This document shows, piece by piece, positions 45,861 through 55,562 of a DNA stretch of 64,000 bases; within the stretch, counting starts at the first letter, position 1; the number at the start of each line of letters is the position of its first letter. The translations under genes and the position numbers were made by a program. The DNA is from Paludibaculum fermentans (GTDB lineage Bacteria > Acidobacteriota > Terriglobia > Bryobacterales > Bryobacteraceae), in contig NZ_CP063849.1 in assembly GCF_015277775.1 (NCBI RefSeq), forward strand, positions 7,145,501-7,209,500, given 5' to 3'. The notes beneath the pieces were generated by a model that saw only the letters and a program-made list of their open reading frames with translations, was not told the DNA's origin and did not search any database.

Positions 45861-45965
45861 CCGGCTGGCGCTCGCGCTACCCTTCCGCTCCAGCCGGTTT
45901 CAGGTAACAATCATCTTGAGCCGCGGTGGCGCATCGTCCCCTCGGGCCATCTTGGGTCCCTGCCC

Positions 45966-47078
<1,113 letters not shown>

Positions 47079-47087
47079 AGCGCCCGC

Positions 47088-48146
47088 ATGGCGGATACAC
47101 TGCACTTCGAAGACTGGTCCTGTCCCCTCCCGTTGAGGAACTATCCGCGCATCGTGCTCGGTCATGGCGGTGGCGGAAAGCTCTCCGAGGAACTCATCGA
47201 GAACCTCTTCCTGCCAGCGTTTCGCAATCCCGCGCTGGAGAACCTGGGCGACGCGAGCGTGGTGGAGTTGCCGCCCGGCCGCGTCGCGCTCACGACGGAT
47301 TCCTTCGTCGTCCGGCCCCTGGTGTTTCCGGGTGGCAGCATTGGGGAACTCGCGGTGAACGGGACGGTGAACGACCTGGCGATGTGCGGCGCCCGGCCGC
47401 TCTATCTCACTGCGGGCTTCATCCTGGAAGAGGGGCTGGAACTCTCGCTGCTCGCCCATGTTGTCGAGCGCATGGCGGAGGCGGCGCGATCCGCGGGCGT
47501 CCAGATTGTGGCTGGCGACACCAAGGTGGTGGAAAAGGGCCACGGCGACGGCCTGTTCATCAATACGGCCGGCGTAGGCGTCGTTTCGCCGGGACTGGTC
47601 CTGGGGCCCTCCTCTGCGCGAGCCGGAGACAAAGTCATCATCAGCGGAACCCTCGGCGACCACGGCGTCGCGGTGATGAGTGTCCGCGCGGGTCTGCAGT
47701 TCGAGACGACGATCCAGAGCGACTGTGCCGCGCTGCACGGCCTGGCCGCGGAGATCCTGCAAGTGGACGGCGCGGTCCATGTGATGCGCGATCCCACCCG
47801 GGGCGGGCTGGCCGCCACCTTGAACGAGATCGCCCGGGCTTCGCGGGTGGGCGTGATGCTGCAGGAGTCCGCAATCCCCGTGGACCCTCAGGTGCAGGCG
47901 GCATGTGAGCTGCTTGGCCTGGATCCGCTCCAGGTGGCCAATGAGGGCAAACTGGTGGCGATCGTGGAAGGCGGGCGGGCGCCGGAAGTCCTGCTTCGGA
48001 TGCGGGCTCACCCGTTAGGCCGGCGGGCCGCAATCGTAGGGGAGATCACCGCGGACCGGCCCGGCCTGGTCGCCGCCCGCACAACGATGGGCGCCATTCG
48101 CGCAATTCCGCTCCCCCTGGGTGAGCAGTTGCCGCGGATCTGCTGA
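47088..48146 (+). CDS. hypE: hydrogenase maturation factor HypE
   Basis: 352 residues. HypE dehydrates a carbamoyl group, delivered by HypF, on its C-terminal Cys to a thiocyanate and passes the cyanide to iron on HypC-HypD. Seen: N-terminal LGHGGGGKLSEELIENLF, VVELPPGRVALTTDSFVV, the ATP-binding GNDLAMCGARP-like NDLAMCGARPLYL, and the essential C-terminal PRIC ending in Cys352. It follows hypD directly. Confidence 0.95.
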   Translation: MADTLHFEDWSCPLPLRNYPRIVLGHGGGGKLSEELIENLFLPAFRNPALENLGDASVVELPPGRVALTTDSFVVRPLVFPGGSIGELAVNGTVNDLAMCGARPLYLTAGFILEEGLELSLLAHVVERMAEAARSAGVQIVAGDTKVVEKGHGDGLFINTAGVGVVSPGLVLGPSSARAGDKVIISGTLGDHGVAVMSVRAGLQFETTIQSDCAALHGLAAEILQVDGAVHVMRDPTRGGLAATLNEIARASRVGVMLQESAIPVDPQVQAACELLGLDPLQVANEGKLVAIVEGGRAPEVLLRMRAHPLGRRAAIVGEITADRPGLVAARTTMGAIRAIPLPLGEQLPRIC

Positions 48147-48200
48147 GAATCTCGTGAGGAAGTTGGAACGGACCCAGCGGTTGATCGCGTCTGAGAATCG

Positions 48201-49598
48201 ATGATTCTGCGCCTGGCGGTGCTGCTGCTCTCAATCCTCCCCGCTGTGCTTGCCTGCTCGTGCGCCGCGCCCGGGCCCGCCTGCCGGCGGATCGACCGTT
48301 TCGACTACGCCTTCCTGGGCCGCGTGCTGGCGACCAATGAAACCAGGGATGCGGAGGGCGGTCCCTATTGGTACCGCTTCAGCGTGGACGAGGCCTTCAA
48401 GGGACTCGCGCCGGAGGTGCGCGAATTGATCGTGGATCCGGATAACTCGACCACGTGCCACAGGTCGTTTGAAGTTGGCCGCCTCTATCTGGTCGTGGGA
48501 GACCGAAGCCCCATGAACGGTCTCGCCGCCGATGCGGCGCGAACCAGCGGAGCGTTGGGTGGCCCCAAGGGAGTTCCTGCCGGCTCGCCCATCGTCTCAA
48601 CCGGCCAGTGCACCGGCACCATGCTGGCCGAGCACGCTGCGGAGGATCTGGACTACCTCCGTCGCTATAAGGCTGGCCAAGTCCAGCCCTACGTCTACGG
48701 CTCAGTCCGCAGTCACGCCGATGAGGGCCTGTGGGACCCTCGGTTGCCTGGACTGCCCGAGACCTTCCTCCATCTGACGGGCGCCGGCCTGGACAGGACC
48801 GTCACGGCCGGGGTGGACGGGCGCTTCGAGATCGCAGGCTTGGCGCCGGGTTCCTATGAGTTGACCGCCGCCGCTCCGGGCTACTTCCCGGCCTCCCCCG
48901 ATTACGAAGTCAACGTGCCTGCGCAAGGTTGCGGGTATGTGGACATCGCGATGCTCTCGCACGGCTCGTTTACAGGAACGGTGACCAAACCGGATGGCAG
49001 CCCCGCCCGGGATGTCGCGGTGGAGTATCGCTATGCCGGCACCGAGATATTGAACCTCCCGCTTCGGAGGCGCTCCACCCGGACCAACGAGAAGGGTGAG
49101 TTCTTCTTTCCCACGGTGCCACCCGGCGACTACCATCTCGGGGTCCATCTCGACTCGGCCCCAAACTCCGAGGAGCGGATTGCGCCCTCTTACTGGCCCG
49201 GCGTCGCCAGCGTGGCGGACGCGGGCATCCTCCATGTGGAGTTGAATGAGCAGAAGACCGGGCTTCAGCTTGCGCTGGGTCCGGTTGCCAGACTACGATC
49301 TGTGAAGGCCAAAGTGCTGTGGCCGGACGGACGGCTTGCCGTGGATACAAAGGTTCACGCCAGTGTGCGCGGGAGCACCTCCGCTGACGGCCGGACCGAT
49401 GAAGCCGGAATCGCAACCCTGACCCTGCTGGACGGCGTGGAGTATACTCTCAGCGCCCATGAGATATTCAATTTCAGGTGGAAGCAGTCTTACGGCTATG
49501 AGGTGGACACTGCCGAAGCTGGCCCTGTTCCACTGCCGGCCGGCTCAGACCAGGCGGAGGTGGTCCTGGTCCTGCAGAAGCGCCAGTCGAGTCGTTGA
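48201..49598 (+). CDS. secreted protein with netrin/TIMP-like and carboxypeptidase-regulatory domains
   Basis: 465 residues. The N-terminus reads MILRLAVLLLSILPAVLACSC, a signal with a possible lipobox (LPAVLAC). The next region has Cys-rich blocks (CSCAAPGPACRR, TTCHRSFEVGRLYLVV), resembling TIMP/netrin-like domains. From ~165 onward there are carboxypeptidase-regulatory-like beta-sandwich repeats (TAGVDGRFEIAGLAPGSYELTAAAPGY; TRTNEKGEFFFPTVPPGDYHL). Probably cell-surface or periplasmic. The gene at 49615 encodes a shorter protein with a similar regulatory domain. Confidence 0.75.
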   Translation: MILRLAVLLLSILPAVLACSCAAPGPACRRIDRFDYAFLGRVLATNETRDAEGGPYWYRFSVDEAFKGLAPEVRELIVDPDNSTTCHRSFEVGRLYLVVGDRSPMNGLAADAARTSGALGGPKGVPAGSPIVSTGQCTGTMLAEHAAEDLDYLRRYKAGQVQPYVYGSVRSHADEGLWDPRLPGLPETFLHLTGAGLDRTVTAGVDGRFEIAGLAPGSYELTAAAPGYFPASPDYEVNVPAQGCGYVDIAMLSHGSFTGTVTKPDGSPARDVAVEYRYAGTEILNLPLRRRSTRTNEKGEFFFPTVPPGDYHLGVHLDSAPNSEERIAPSYWPGVASVADAGILHVELNEQKTGLQLALGPVARLRSVKAKVLWPDGRLAVDTKVHASVRGSTSADGRTDEAGIATLTLLDGVEYTLSAHEIFNFRWKQSYGYEVDTAEAGPVPLPAGSDQAEVVLVLQKRQSSR

Positions 49599-49614
49599 CG
49601 GGCTGATTCGGGCC

Positions 49615-50385
49615 ATGTTTCAGGCCACACTTGCACTCTTTATCTCGTTGAGCGCATTCGCCCAGGCCGGTGGGTCGATCCGGGCCCGCTTCACTGACAG
49701 CGCAGGAGGGGCCGTCGTCGCGGAGGTCAGGGTTCTCGAGCTCAAAGATGGCGCTGAGGTATTCCACGGGCATGCTGAGCCTTCGGGGACCGTCCTTACC
49801 TCCGCGTTGAAGCCGGGAAACTACCGGTTGATCGCGAGCGCCCCTGGCTTTCGCCGGGTGGATCTTCGCGGGGTGCGGGTGAAGGCCGGCAAAATGGTTG
49901 ATCTGGGCCCGCGCGAAATGGGCTTTTCTGGTTGCGACACGCCCGGAATGAGTTGTTCTTACTACGGAAGCAGCACTGAACAGATCGACTGGCGCGCTGA
50001 GATCGGGGACCACCGTGGCTCCGTTCGAGTGCATCGCCAGTGCGGTTTAGACATAGACAACGAGGTCAAAACGGTCTGTCCGGAACCCAATGAGGGGCCG
50101 AACTGGCTAATACGCAGCGGTTTCGAATTGCGGGTTGTGGAGGCGAAAGGGCATTTCTACCTGGAGGCCGTGAATGGCGCGGCGATCTCGCGACCAAACT
50201 CCTCGGACGCCAGTTGCGGAGACGCCAGGTTTACGAAGTCCAGGATTCCTGTTGACGGCCTCGGCACCGGCGTCGATTTCTGCACCCGCAGCACGCAGGG
50301 CTCAGTCGCGCACGTGTTCTTCACGGAAGATGTAGAGCGGGGCAGCGAATCGATCGCCCTCTGGGTCGTGACGCGAAAACGCTAG
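49615..50385 (+). CDS. secreted carboxypeptidase-regulatory-domain protein
   Basis: 256 residues from the ATG at 49615, 16 bases after the previous stop. Signal peptide: MFQATLALFISLSAFA. Residues ~20-100 form a carboxypeptidase-regulatory fold (SIRARFTDSAGGAVVAEVRV, GNYRLIASAPGFRRVDLRGV). The rest has several Cys (CDTPGMSC, CGLDIDNEVKTVC, CGDARF) that suggest disulfides. Likely co-transcribed with the gene at 48201. Function unknown. Confidence 0.65.
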   Translation: MFQATLALFISLSAFAQAGGSIRARFTDSAGGAVVAEVRVLELKDGAEVFHGHAEPSGTVLTSALKPGNYRLIASAPGFRRVDLRGVRVKAGKMVDLGPREMGFSGCDTPGMSCSYYGSSTEQIDWRAEIGDHRGSVRVHRQCGLDIDNEVKTVCPEPNEGPNWLIRSGFELRVVEAKGHFYLEAVNGAAISRPNSSDASCGDARFTKSRIPVDGLGTGVDFCTRSTQGSVAHVFFTEDVERGSESIALWVVTRKR

Positions 50386-50425
50386 GGGCCTTCGGCGCCA
50401 GAACCATTTGAACTGTAAGGGGATT

Positions 50426-50501
50426 TGGTGGACCTGGTGAGATTCGAACTCACGACCTCTTCCATGCCATGGAAGCGCGCTCCCAACTGCGCCACAGGCC
50501 C
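50426..50501 (-). tRNA. tRNA-Ala (anticodon GGC)
   Basis: 76 bases read on the minus strand, including an encoded 3' CCA. The acceptor stem GGGCCTG pairs with CAGGTCC (one G-U). The anticodon stem CTTCC/GGAAG holds the loop ATGGCAT, giving anticodon GGC. The T-arm has GTTCGAATC. A TATATT on the minus strand, about 20 bases upstream, may be its -10. Confidence 0.97.
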
Positions 50502-50566
50502 ACAGACTCGACTTCCCCAATATAACATCGCCCCTTGGCTGTTCGCTACTATGGACTCAAGATCTC

Positions 50567-51148
50567 ATGAATCGCGATCAAGCTTGGTCCATCGTTTGCG
50601 AGTTCATCCAGAGTGATGCCCTCCGCCGCCACTCCCTCGCCGTCGAAGCCTGCGTGCTGGCTTACGCCCACAAGTTCGCCGCGGAAGGCCACTCCGTCGA
50701 TCCTGAGATCTGGTCAGTCACCGCCTTGCTCCACGACTTCGATTGGGAGATCCACCCCCAACTGCCGGATCACCCCATCAAAGGGGAGGCCATCCTCAAG
50801 GAACGCGGCGTCAGCGACGAGATCCGCCGGGCGATCCTCTCCCACGCCGATTTCACCGGCGTCCCTCGCGAATCCCTGCTCGAGAAGACCCTCTTCGCCT
50901 GCGACGAACTGGCCGGGTTTCTCACTGCCATCTCCTACGTCAAACCGACCCGCTCGATTCTTGACGTAGAAGTGAAGAGTGTCCGTAAGAAAATGAAGGA
51001 TAAGGCCTTCGCTCGAGCCGTCAATCGTGACGACATTGTCAACGGTGCGGCCGGCCTAAAAATGGACCTCGACGTCCATATTACGTTTTGCATTGAGGCC
51101 ATGCAGCAACACGCGAGCGAACTCGGGCTCGAACGCGTAGCTCCCTGA
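50567..51148 (+). CDS. HD-domain protein (HDIG-like)
   Basis: 193 residues. HD phosphohydrolase fold: His22 in RRHSLAVE, the metal-binding pair in ALLHDFDWEIHP, HAD in the next helix and a further Asp (ACDELAGF). Members hydrolyse nucleotides or other phosphates. The sequence fits the small stand-alone HDIG-type proteins. It lies just after the tRNA on the opposite strand, and ahead of the long amt leader. Confidence 0.85.
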   Translation: MNRDQAWSIVCEFIQSDALRRHSLAVEACVLAYAHKFAAEGHSVDPEIWSVTALLHDFDWEIHPQLPDHPIKGEAILKERGVSDEIRRAILSHADFTGVPRESLLEKTLFACDELAGFLTAISYVKPTRSILDVEVKSVRKKMKDKAFARAVNRDDIVNGAAGLKMDLDVHITFCIEAMQQHASELGLERVAP

Positions 51149-51193
51149 TCTGTCAATAAGATAGCTATCTGCCGACGGCGCAATTCTCGGATC

Positions 51194-51220
51194 CTGTCAA
51201 TCAAAATTATTGATTGGCAG
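51194..51220. repeat. AT-rich inverted repeat
   Basis: An 11-base arm pair (one T-G wobble) around a 5-base loop. No T-run follows on either strand, so it looks more like an operator or RNA hairpin than a terminator. Confidence 0.5.
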
Positions 51221-51434
51221 GAAGGCGCTCGCTTGCCTTACCTTAGGTTTCAAGCTGCCCGTTCAGCCAGCGCAAAGCCCAGTCAGCTACCCGCTTCCTT
51301 AGCCCGGACATCACCTCTACCTTGAGGTAGGTTCGGATCACATTTGGATGTTGCCGGCCCTTACGCGCTTTACCCGGTGCTGCGGTCGGCCTGCTTCCCT
51401 GCAAGGGCTACCCGCGTCCTACCCGCACTGACCA

Positions 51435-51542
51435 ATGCAGGGACCGTACTACCTGGAACTTCCGTTCGCAGTTATTTTCGCCGGAGCGGCTTTGATGTAC
51501 GCAGTCCCCGGCTCGCCGGCCCACACTGGTCCGCCGTCCTGA
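51435..51542 (+). CDS. possible 35-residue membrane micropeptide upstream of amt
   Basis: A short open frame, ATG at 51435 to TGA at 51540-51542, 27 bases before amt. It encodes a peptide with one hydrophobic stretch (LPFAVIFAGAALMYAVP). No ribosome-binding site is obvious. It could be a chance frame; its only support is the hydrophobic segment and the position. Confidence 0.25.
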   Translation: MQGPYYLELPFAVIFAGAALMYAVPGSPAHTGPPS

Positions 51543-51569
51543 TCATCCAAACAAGGAGTTGTTAGCCAA

Positions 51570-53177
51570 ATGGAGAAGAAGCCCTCTCTAGCATTCAGAA
51601 TCTCCCGCCTTCGTGCAAGATTGCACGATCCCGAGTGGCGGCGGTACGGGGGTTTGCTGCTTAGCGGCAAGTTGACCGGCATCGCCTTGCTGGCCATCTT
51701 GTTTCTCTTTACGAATCCGGATTTGATGAGCTTCCGCACATTCGCTGCCGACGCTCCTCCTGTGCTGAAGGGCAATGACATCGTCAATCCCCTGAATACC
51801 GTTTGGACTCTGGTGGCTGCCTTCCTTGTGTTCGGCATGCAGGTCGGCTTTACCATGCTGGAGGCAGGATTCTGCCGGTCTCGTGAAACGGTCAACGTGC
51901 TGATGGAATGTATCGTCGACACGTGCCTCTGCGGCCTTCTCTTCTACGCCTTCGGCTTCGCGTTCATGTTCAGCCATGGCAACGGGTTTATCGGATTGAA
52001 CTGGTTCTTCCTGAACGGGGCGCCGGCCACCTACGAGGGCAGCGGCGTCGCCTTCCTCGCGTTCTGGCTCTTCCAGTTCGCCTTTGCTGACACCTGTTCC
52101 ACCATCACCTCCGGCGCCATGATCGGCCGCACCGGCTTCGTCGGCGACCTGATCTACAGCTTCTTCGTCTCCGGTTTCATCTACCCCATCATTGGCCACT
52201 GGGCCTGGGGCCCGGATGGGTTCCTGGCTTCGATGGGCACCGCGGGCAACTTCCTGCCTTCTCTTGGAGCCAGCTTCCACGATTTCGCCGGATCCACCGT
52301 CGTCCACACCATCGGCGGCTTCGTCGCACTCGCCGGAGCCATCGTTCTCGGCCCGCGCATTGGCCGCAAGTTCAAGCGCGACGGCGGCGGCCCCATGCTG
52401 CCGCACGATCTCACCATCGCCGCTTCCGGTGGCCTGTTGCTGTGGTTCGGGTGGTACGGCTTCAACCCGGGCAGCACTCTTTCCGCCATGGACTATGAAG
52501 GCATCGGACGCGTCGCGGCCAACACCACGCTCGCGGCTTGCGCCGCTGGCCTCACCGCCATGATTGCCGCCTACGTGATGAGCAAGAAGTGGGACGTCAG
52601 CTTCACGGTCAACGGCTTCCTGGCCGGACTCGTGGCCATCACCTGCCCGTGCTACTGGGTGAGCCCTGGCGGATCCATCATCCTCGGAGGCATCGCCGGC
52701 TTCATCGTCGTCGGTGCGGTGGAAGTTCTGGAATGGCTCCGCATTGACGATCCCATTGGCGCGGTTCCGGTACACGGAATCTGCGGCATCTGGGGCACTC
52801 TGTCCCTCGGCTTCTTCGCCTGCGGCAAGTATGGCGCCACGGGCCCCCTGGCCGCGGACAATTCAGCTCCTCTCACCGGCCTCCTCTACGGCGGCGGATT
52901 CACTCTGCTGGCCGCTCAGGCCATCGGCAGCCTCATCGTCACGGCGTCCACCTTCACGGTGGCGATGCTGGTGATGTGGGGTGTCAACGCGATGGGGTTG
53001 CTGCGTGTCACCGAGGAAGGCGAACGCGGCGGTCTCGATCTCTTCGAACATGGCATCTCGGCTTACCCCGAGTACGTCATCACGACAGCCGGTCAGCCTC
53101 ACGCCATCCCTCACTACCCCAGCTCTTCACCGATGGAACGTCACGTGAAGCAAAGTGCAGGCGAATCGGCAGTCTAG
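51570..53177 (+). CDS. amt: ammonium transporter
   Basis: 535 residues, longer than usual (~400-450) because of an extra N-terminal stretch (1-60) with one additional hydrophobic segment before the Amt core. The pore twin-His pair is present: the first in VVHTIGGFVALAG, the second in VPVHGICGIWG. Amt blocks such as GMQVGFTMLEAGFCR and NGFLAGLVAITC are clear. It conducts ammonium/ammonia. No GlnK/GlnB gene lies next to it, although amt genes usually pair with one; the small protein downstream is unrelated to PII. Confidence 0.93.
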   Translation: MEKKPSLAFRISRLRARLHDPEWRRYGGLLLSGKLTGIALLAILFLFTNPDLMSFRTFAADAPPVLKGNDIVNPLNTVWTLVAAFLVFGMQVGFTMLEAGFCRSRETVNVLMECIVDTCLCGLLFYAFGFAFMFSHGNGFIGLNWFFLNGAPATYEGSGVAFLAFWLFQFAFADTCSTITSGAMIGRTGFVGDLIYSFFVSGFIYPIIGHWAWGPDGFLASMGTAGNFLPSLGASFHDFAGSTVVHTIGGFVALAGAIVLGPRIGRKFKRDGGGPMLPHDLTIAASGGLLLWFGWYGFNPGSTLSAMDYEGIGRVAANTTLAACAAGLTAMIAAYVMSKKWDVSFTVNGFLAGLVAITCPCYWVSPGGSIILGGIAGFIVVGAVEVLEWLRIDDPIGAVPVHGICGIWGTLSLGFFACGKYGATGPLAADNSAPLTGLLYGGGFTLLAAQAIGSLIVTASTFTVAMLVMWGVNAMGLLRVTEEGERGGLDLFEHGISAYPEYVITTAGQPHAIPHYPSSSPMERHVKQSAGESAV

Positions 53178-53209
53178 TGTGCCCATCCGCCGGATGGAAA
53201 TGGTCGATC

Positions 53210-53238
53210 GAAGGGCGAGCCATTGCGGCTCGCCCTTC
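53210..53238 (+). terminator. strong hairpin after amt
   Basis: A perfect 12-base-pair stem, GAAGGGCGAGCC (53210-53221) with GGCTCGCCCTTC (53227-53238), 5-base loop. No T-run follows, so it is either a rho-independent terminator lacking a tail or an mRNA-stabilising hairpin. Confidence 0.6.
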
Positions 53239-53323
53239 CTGTGACCGTCCCGCAGTTACACACGAAGAATAGAAGATCTCTCAATCAACGCTATGACTCC
53301 GGTAAAGGTGGGGTGAAGTTGCC

Positions 53324-53728
53324 ATGGCGGTTTCAGATCTGTACGTCGCTCAGTTTCTGCTCGAAGCCACGCAAGCCTCCGATTCTCCCTTACAGTGGCA
53401 ATTGGGGGACGGTGGTTCGCACTGTACCCTCCTAAATGGTGTCCGGCTCTCACTCTTCCACTCGAGAAGCATGGGTTGGTCCGGAGTCTGCTTGAGCTTC
53501 GCTCAAGGAGACGAAGTCACATACATTGAGGAGCCTCACCCCATCGCACTCTTTAGCCGCAAGTTTAATAACGATGACGACCTGCGTCTTTCCGACACTT
53601 TAAACGAGCTCTCCCGGGCTGTCAGCAGTCAGTGCAATGCCCGCAAAGTGAGGGCCTGGGGTCTTCGCGACTCCATTCGGGAAAGCCTGTTCCGTCGGGT
53701 TCTGTTCCCCGACGCTGATACGCAGTAG
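53324..53728 (+). CDS. uncharacterised 134-residue protein, paralogue A
   Basis: 134 residues, no signal peptide, no membrane helix. It is a close paralogue of the gene at 54989: same length, and about 65-70 percent identical by eye. Shared blocks are MAVSDLYVAQFLLEATQA, NGVRLSLFHSR, MGWSG, SLFRRVLFPDAD-type endings, and ARKVRAWGLRDSIRESL. The fold looks alpha/beta and cytoplasmic. No family was recognised. The two copies flank a CPA2 antiporter. Confidence 0.65.
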   Translation: MAVSDLYVAQFLLEATQASDSPLQWQLGDGGSHCTLLNGVRLSLFHSRSMGWSGVCLSFAQGDEVTYIEEPHPIALFSRKFNNDDDLRLSDTLNELSRAVSSQCNARKVRAWGLRDSIRESLFRRVLFPDADTQ

Positions 53729-53811
53729 CCGGTTTACCATTCCTCGTATGCGTCCGCACTCCCTTTCCTCCGTCCGGGCGACCCCGCCCCCTGGGCATCG
53801 TCCCTAGTCGA

Positions 53812-54981
53812 ATGCCGCCTGCGCCGGAACTCTCACTCCCCGTCCTGATGCTTGTGGTCTTCGCGGCCGCCAAGCTATTCTCCGAGATCTTTGAACGCCT
53901 TGGGATGCCGGGGCTGGTGGGCGAGATCCTGGCGGGCGTCGTCATCGGCCCTAGCCTGCTCCACTGGGTCACTCCGGTGCCGATTCTCCAGGACCTGTCG
54001 GAGCTCGGCGTCCTTTTCCTCCTCTTCAATGTCGGCCTGGAAGTGAAATCGTCTGAGCTCCTGAAAGTCGGGGGCACCGCATTCCTCGTGGCGATCATCG
54101 GGGTCCTGGTTCCGCTGGGCATGGGGTGGGTGATTCTCCGCGCCTGGGGCTACGGCCAGATCGAATCCATCTTCGTGGGAGCGGCTCTTGTCGCCACCAG
54201 CGTAGGCATCACCGCCCAGGTGTTGAGCGCCAAGAAGATGCTGCACGAAAAATCGAGCCAGATCATTCTCGCTGCGGCCGTGATCGACGACGTGTTGGGC
54301 CTGATTGTCCTTGCCGTGGTCAGCAGCATGGCCCGCGGGGAGTTTAAGGTGATCGACATTGGTCTCACCGCGATCCTGCCCATCGTTTTTATGATTGTGA
54401 TGGCGAAATGGGGTTCTCACACGGTCAGCCGGGCGGTGCCCATGCTGCAGGCTCGCCTCCGCGCCAGTGAGGCTCAATTCCACTTGGCCATCGTTCTTCT
54501 GTTTGCGCTCTCCGTTGTCTCGATGCATACCGGCGTGGCCGCCATCGTCGGAGCCTTCCTGGCCGGCATGAGCCTGGGCGAAAGCGTCAGCAAACGGGTA
54601 CACACCCTGGTTCACGGCACCACCGAATTGCTGGTGCCGTTCTTCCTCGTGGGCATCGGCCTGAAGATCGACCTCTCGGTCTTCAAGGACTCCTCCATGA
54701 TCCTTCTCACCGCCATCGTCCTGCTGGCCGCCGTGGTCTCCAAACTCATCGGCTGCGGCGCGGGGGCTCTCAGCCTCGGACTCCGCGACGCCATCCGCAT
54801 CGGCTTTGGCATGGTGCCGCGAGGGGAAGTCGGTATGGTGGTGGCCCAACTCGGTTTGGCCATGGGCGCTGTTTCCAAGCCCATCTATGGTGTTGTCGTC
54901 TTCACGGCTCTTGCTACGACCCTGGTGGCGCCGCCGCTGCTCAATCTTGCCTATAGACAAACGCCCACAGTGGGTGATTGA
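53812..54981 (+). CDS. CPA2-family sodium/proton antiporter (NapA/Kef-like)
   Basis: 389 residues with about 12 membrane helices. The two adjacent Asp (AAVIDDVLGLIVLAV) are the ion-binding pair of electrogenic CPA2 antiporters; FNVGLEVKSSELL and GMVPRGEVGMVVAQLGLA are typical crossover-region blocks. There is no C-terminal TrkA-N/RCK regulatory domain, unlike Kef. It exchanges Na+ (or K+) for H+. The 134-residue paralogues lie on either side, with only 7 bases to the second. Confidence 0.9.
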   Translation: MPPAPELSLPVLMLVVFAAAKLFSEIFERLGMPGLVGEILAGVVIGPSLLHWVTPVPILQDLSELGVLFLLFNVGLEVKSSELLKVGGTAFLVAIIGVLVPLGMGWVILRAWGYGQIESIFVGAALVATSVGITAQVLSAKKMLHEKSSQIILAAAVIDDVLGLIVLAVVSSMARGEFKVIDIGLTAILPIVFMIVMAKWGSHTVSRAVPMLQARLRASEAQFHLAIVLLFALSVVSMHTGVAAIVGAFLAGMSLGESVSKRVHTLVHGTTELLVPFFLVGIGLKIDLSVFKDSSMILLTAIVLLAAVVSKLIGCGAGALSLGLRDAIRIGFGMVPRGEVGMVVAQLGLAMGAVSKPIYGVVVFTALATTLVAPPLLNLAYRQTPTVGD

Positions 54982-54988
54982 GGTTGCA

Positions 54989-55393
54989 ATGGCAGTCTCT
55001 GATCTATATGTCGCGCAGTTTCTACTCGAGGCCACGCAGGCCGCCCAGGCTCCTCTCGAGTGGCAGGTGGAGGAAGGCGGATCCTATTTCGCCCACCTGA
55101 ATGGTGTGCGCCTCTCGCTCTTCCATTCCCGCACCATGGGCTGGTCGGGCTTGTGCCTCAGCTTCTCGCGCGGCGACGAAATAGCCTACATCGAAGAGCC
55201 CCGCTCGGTTGCCCTGTTCGGCCGCAAATTTCGAAATGAAGACGATCAGCGTCTCGCCATGGCCTTGAAGGATCTCTCGCGTTCGGTCAGCGCCCAGTGT
55301 CACGCCAGAAAGCTCCGTGCCTGGGATTTGCGCGACTCCATTCGCGAGAGCCTCTATCGCCGGATCCTCTTCCCTGACGCCGATCGGCGGTGA
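54989..55393 (+). CDS. uncharacterised 134-residue protein, paralogue B
   Basis: 134 residues from the ATG at 54989, exactly the same length as paralogue A (53324). The starts are nearly identical at protein level (MAVSDLYVAQFLLEATQA) and similar at DNA level, including the bases just before the ATG (GTTGC). It begins seven bases after the antiporter stop, so it is probably translated from the same transcript. It is likely a soluble partner or regulator of the antiporter; this is inferred from position only. Confidence 0.65.
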   Translation: MAVSDLYVAQFLLEATQAAQAPLEWQVEEGGSYFAHLNGVRLSLFHSRTMGWSGLCLSFSRGDEIAYIEEPRSVALFGRKFRNEDDQRLAMALKDLSRSVSAQCHARKLRAWDLRDSIRESLYRRILFPDADRR

Positions 55394-55562
55394 CTCTGGC
55401 TCGGTCCTCCCCCCCTGCTCGCCTGCGCTCCTGGCGCCGCCGCCACACTCAGGGCGGCCCTCAAGCCCACTTCCCCCGATTTCTGACCGCCCTCGTGTCT
55501 ATTTCCGTTCGGCTCGATCGACGAACAGTTGAGAGCCGGATGGAGATCGAGGAGAACAGACT

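Larger units (their letters stand above)
51149..51569. other. 421-base leader region upstream of amt with two dyads
   Basis: No clear long gene. Two inverted repeats are visible: CTGTCAATCAA (51194-51204) with TTGATTGGCAG (51210-51220), one wobble pair; and CTACCT-TG-AGGTAG (51317-51330). The second looks like an operator. A possible small gene lies at 51435-51542. The amt ribosome-binding site, AGGAG, is just before the ATG at 51570. Confidence 0.45.

Noticed and set aside
51344-51565. 73-codon frame in the amt leader
   Set aside because: It starts at a TTG without a ribosome-binding site and has no recognisable features; the shorter ATG frame at 51435 is the only one noted, with low confidence.
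51588-52775. 395-codon open frame antisense to amt
   Set aside because: It mirrors the ammonium transporter, whose motifs are clear on the plus strand. The composition (many Glu, Gly, Ala, Asp) is typical of a shadow frame.
53875-55035. 386-codon open frame antisense to the CPA2 antiporter
   Set aside because: It covers the antiporter, which has the paired Asp motif, and the product is His/Asp/Glu-rich with no domain.
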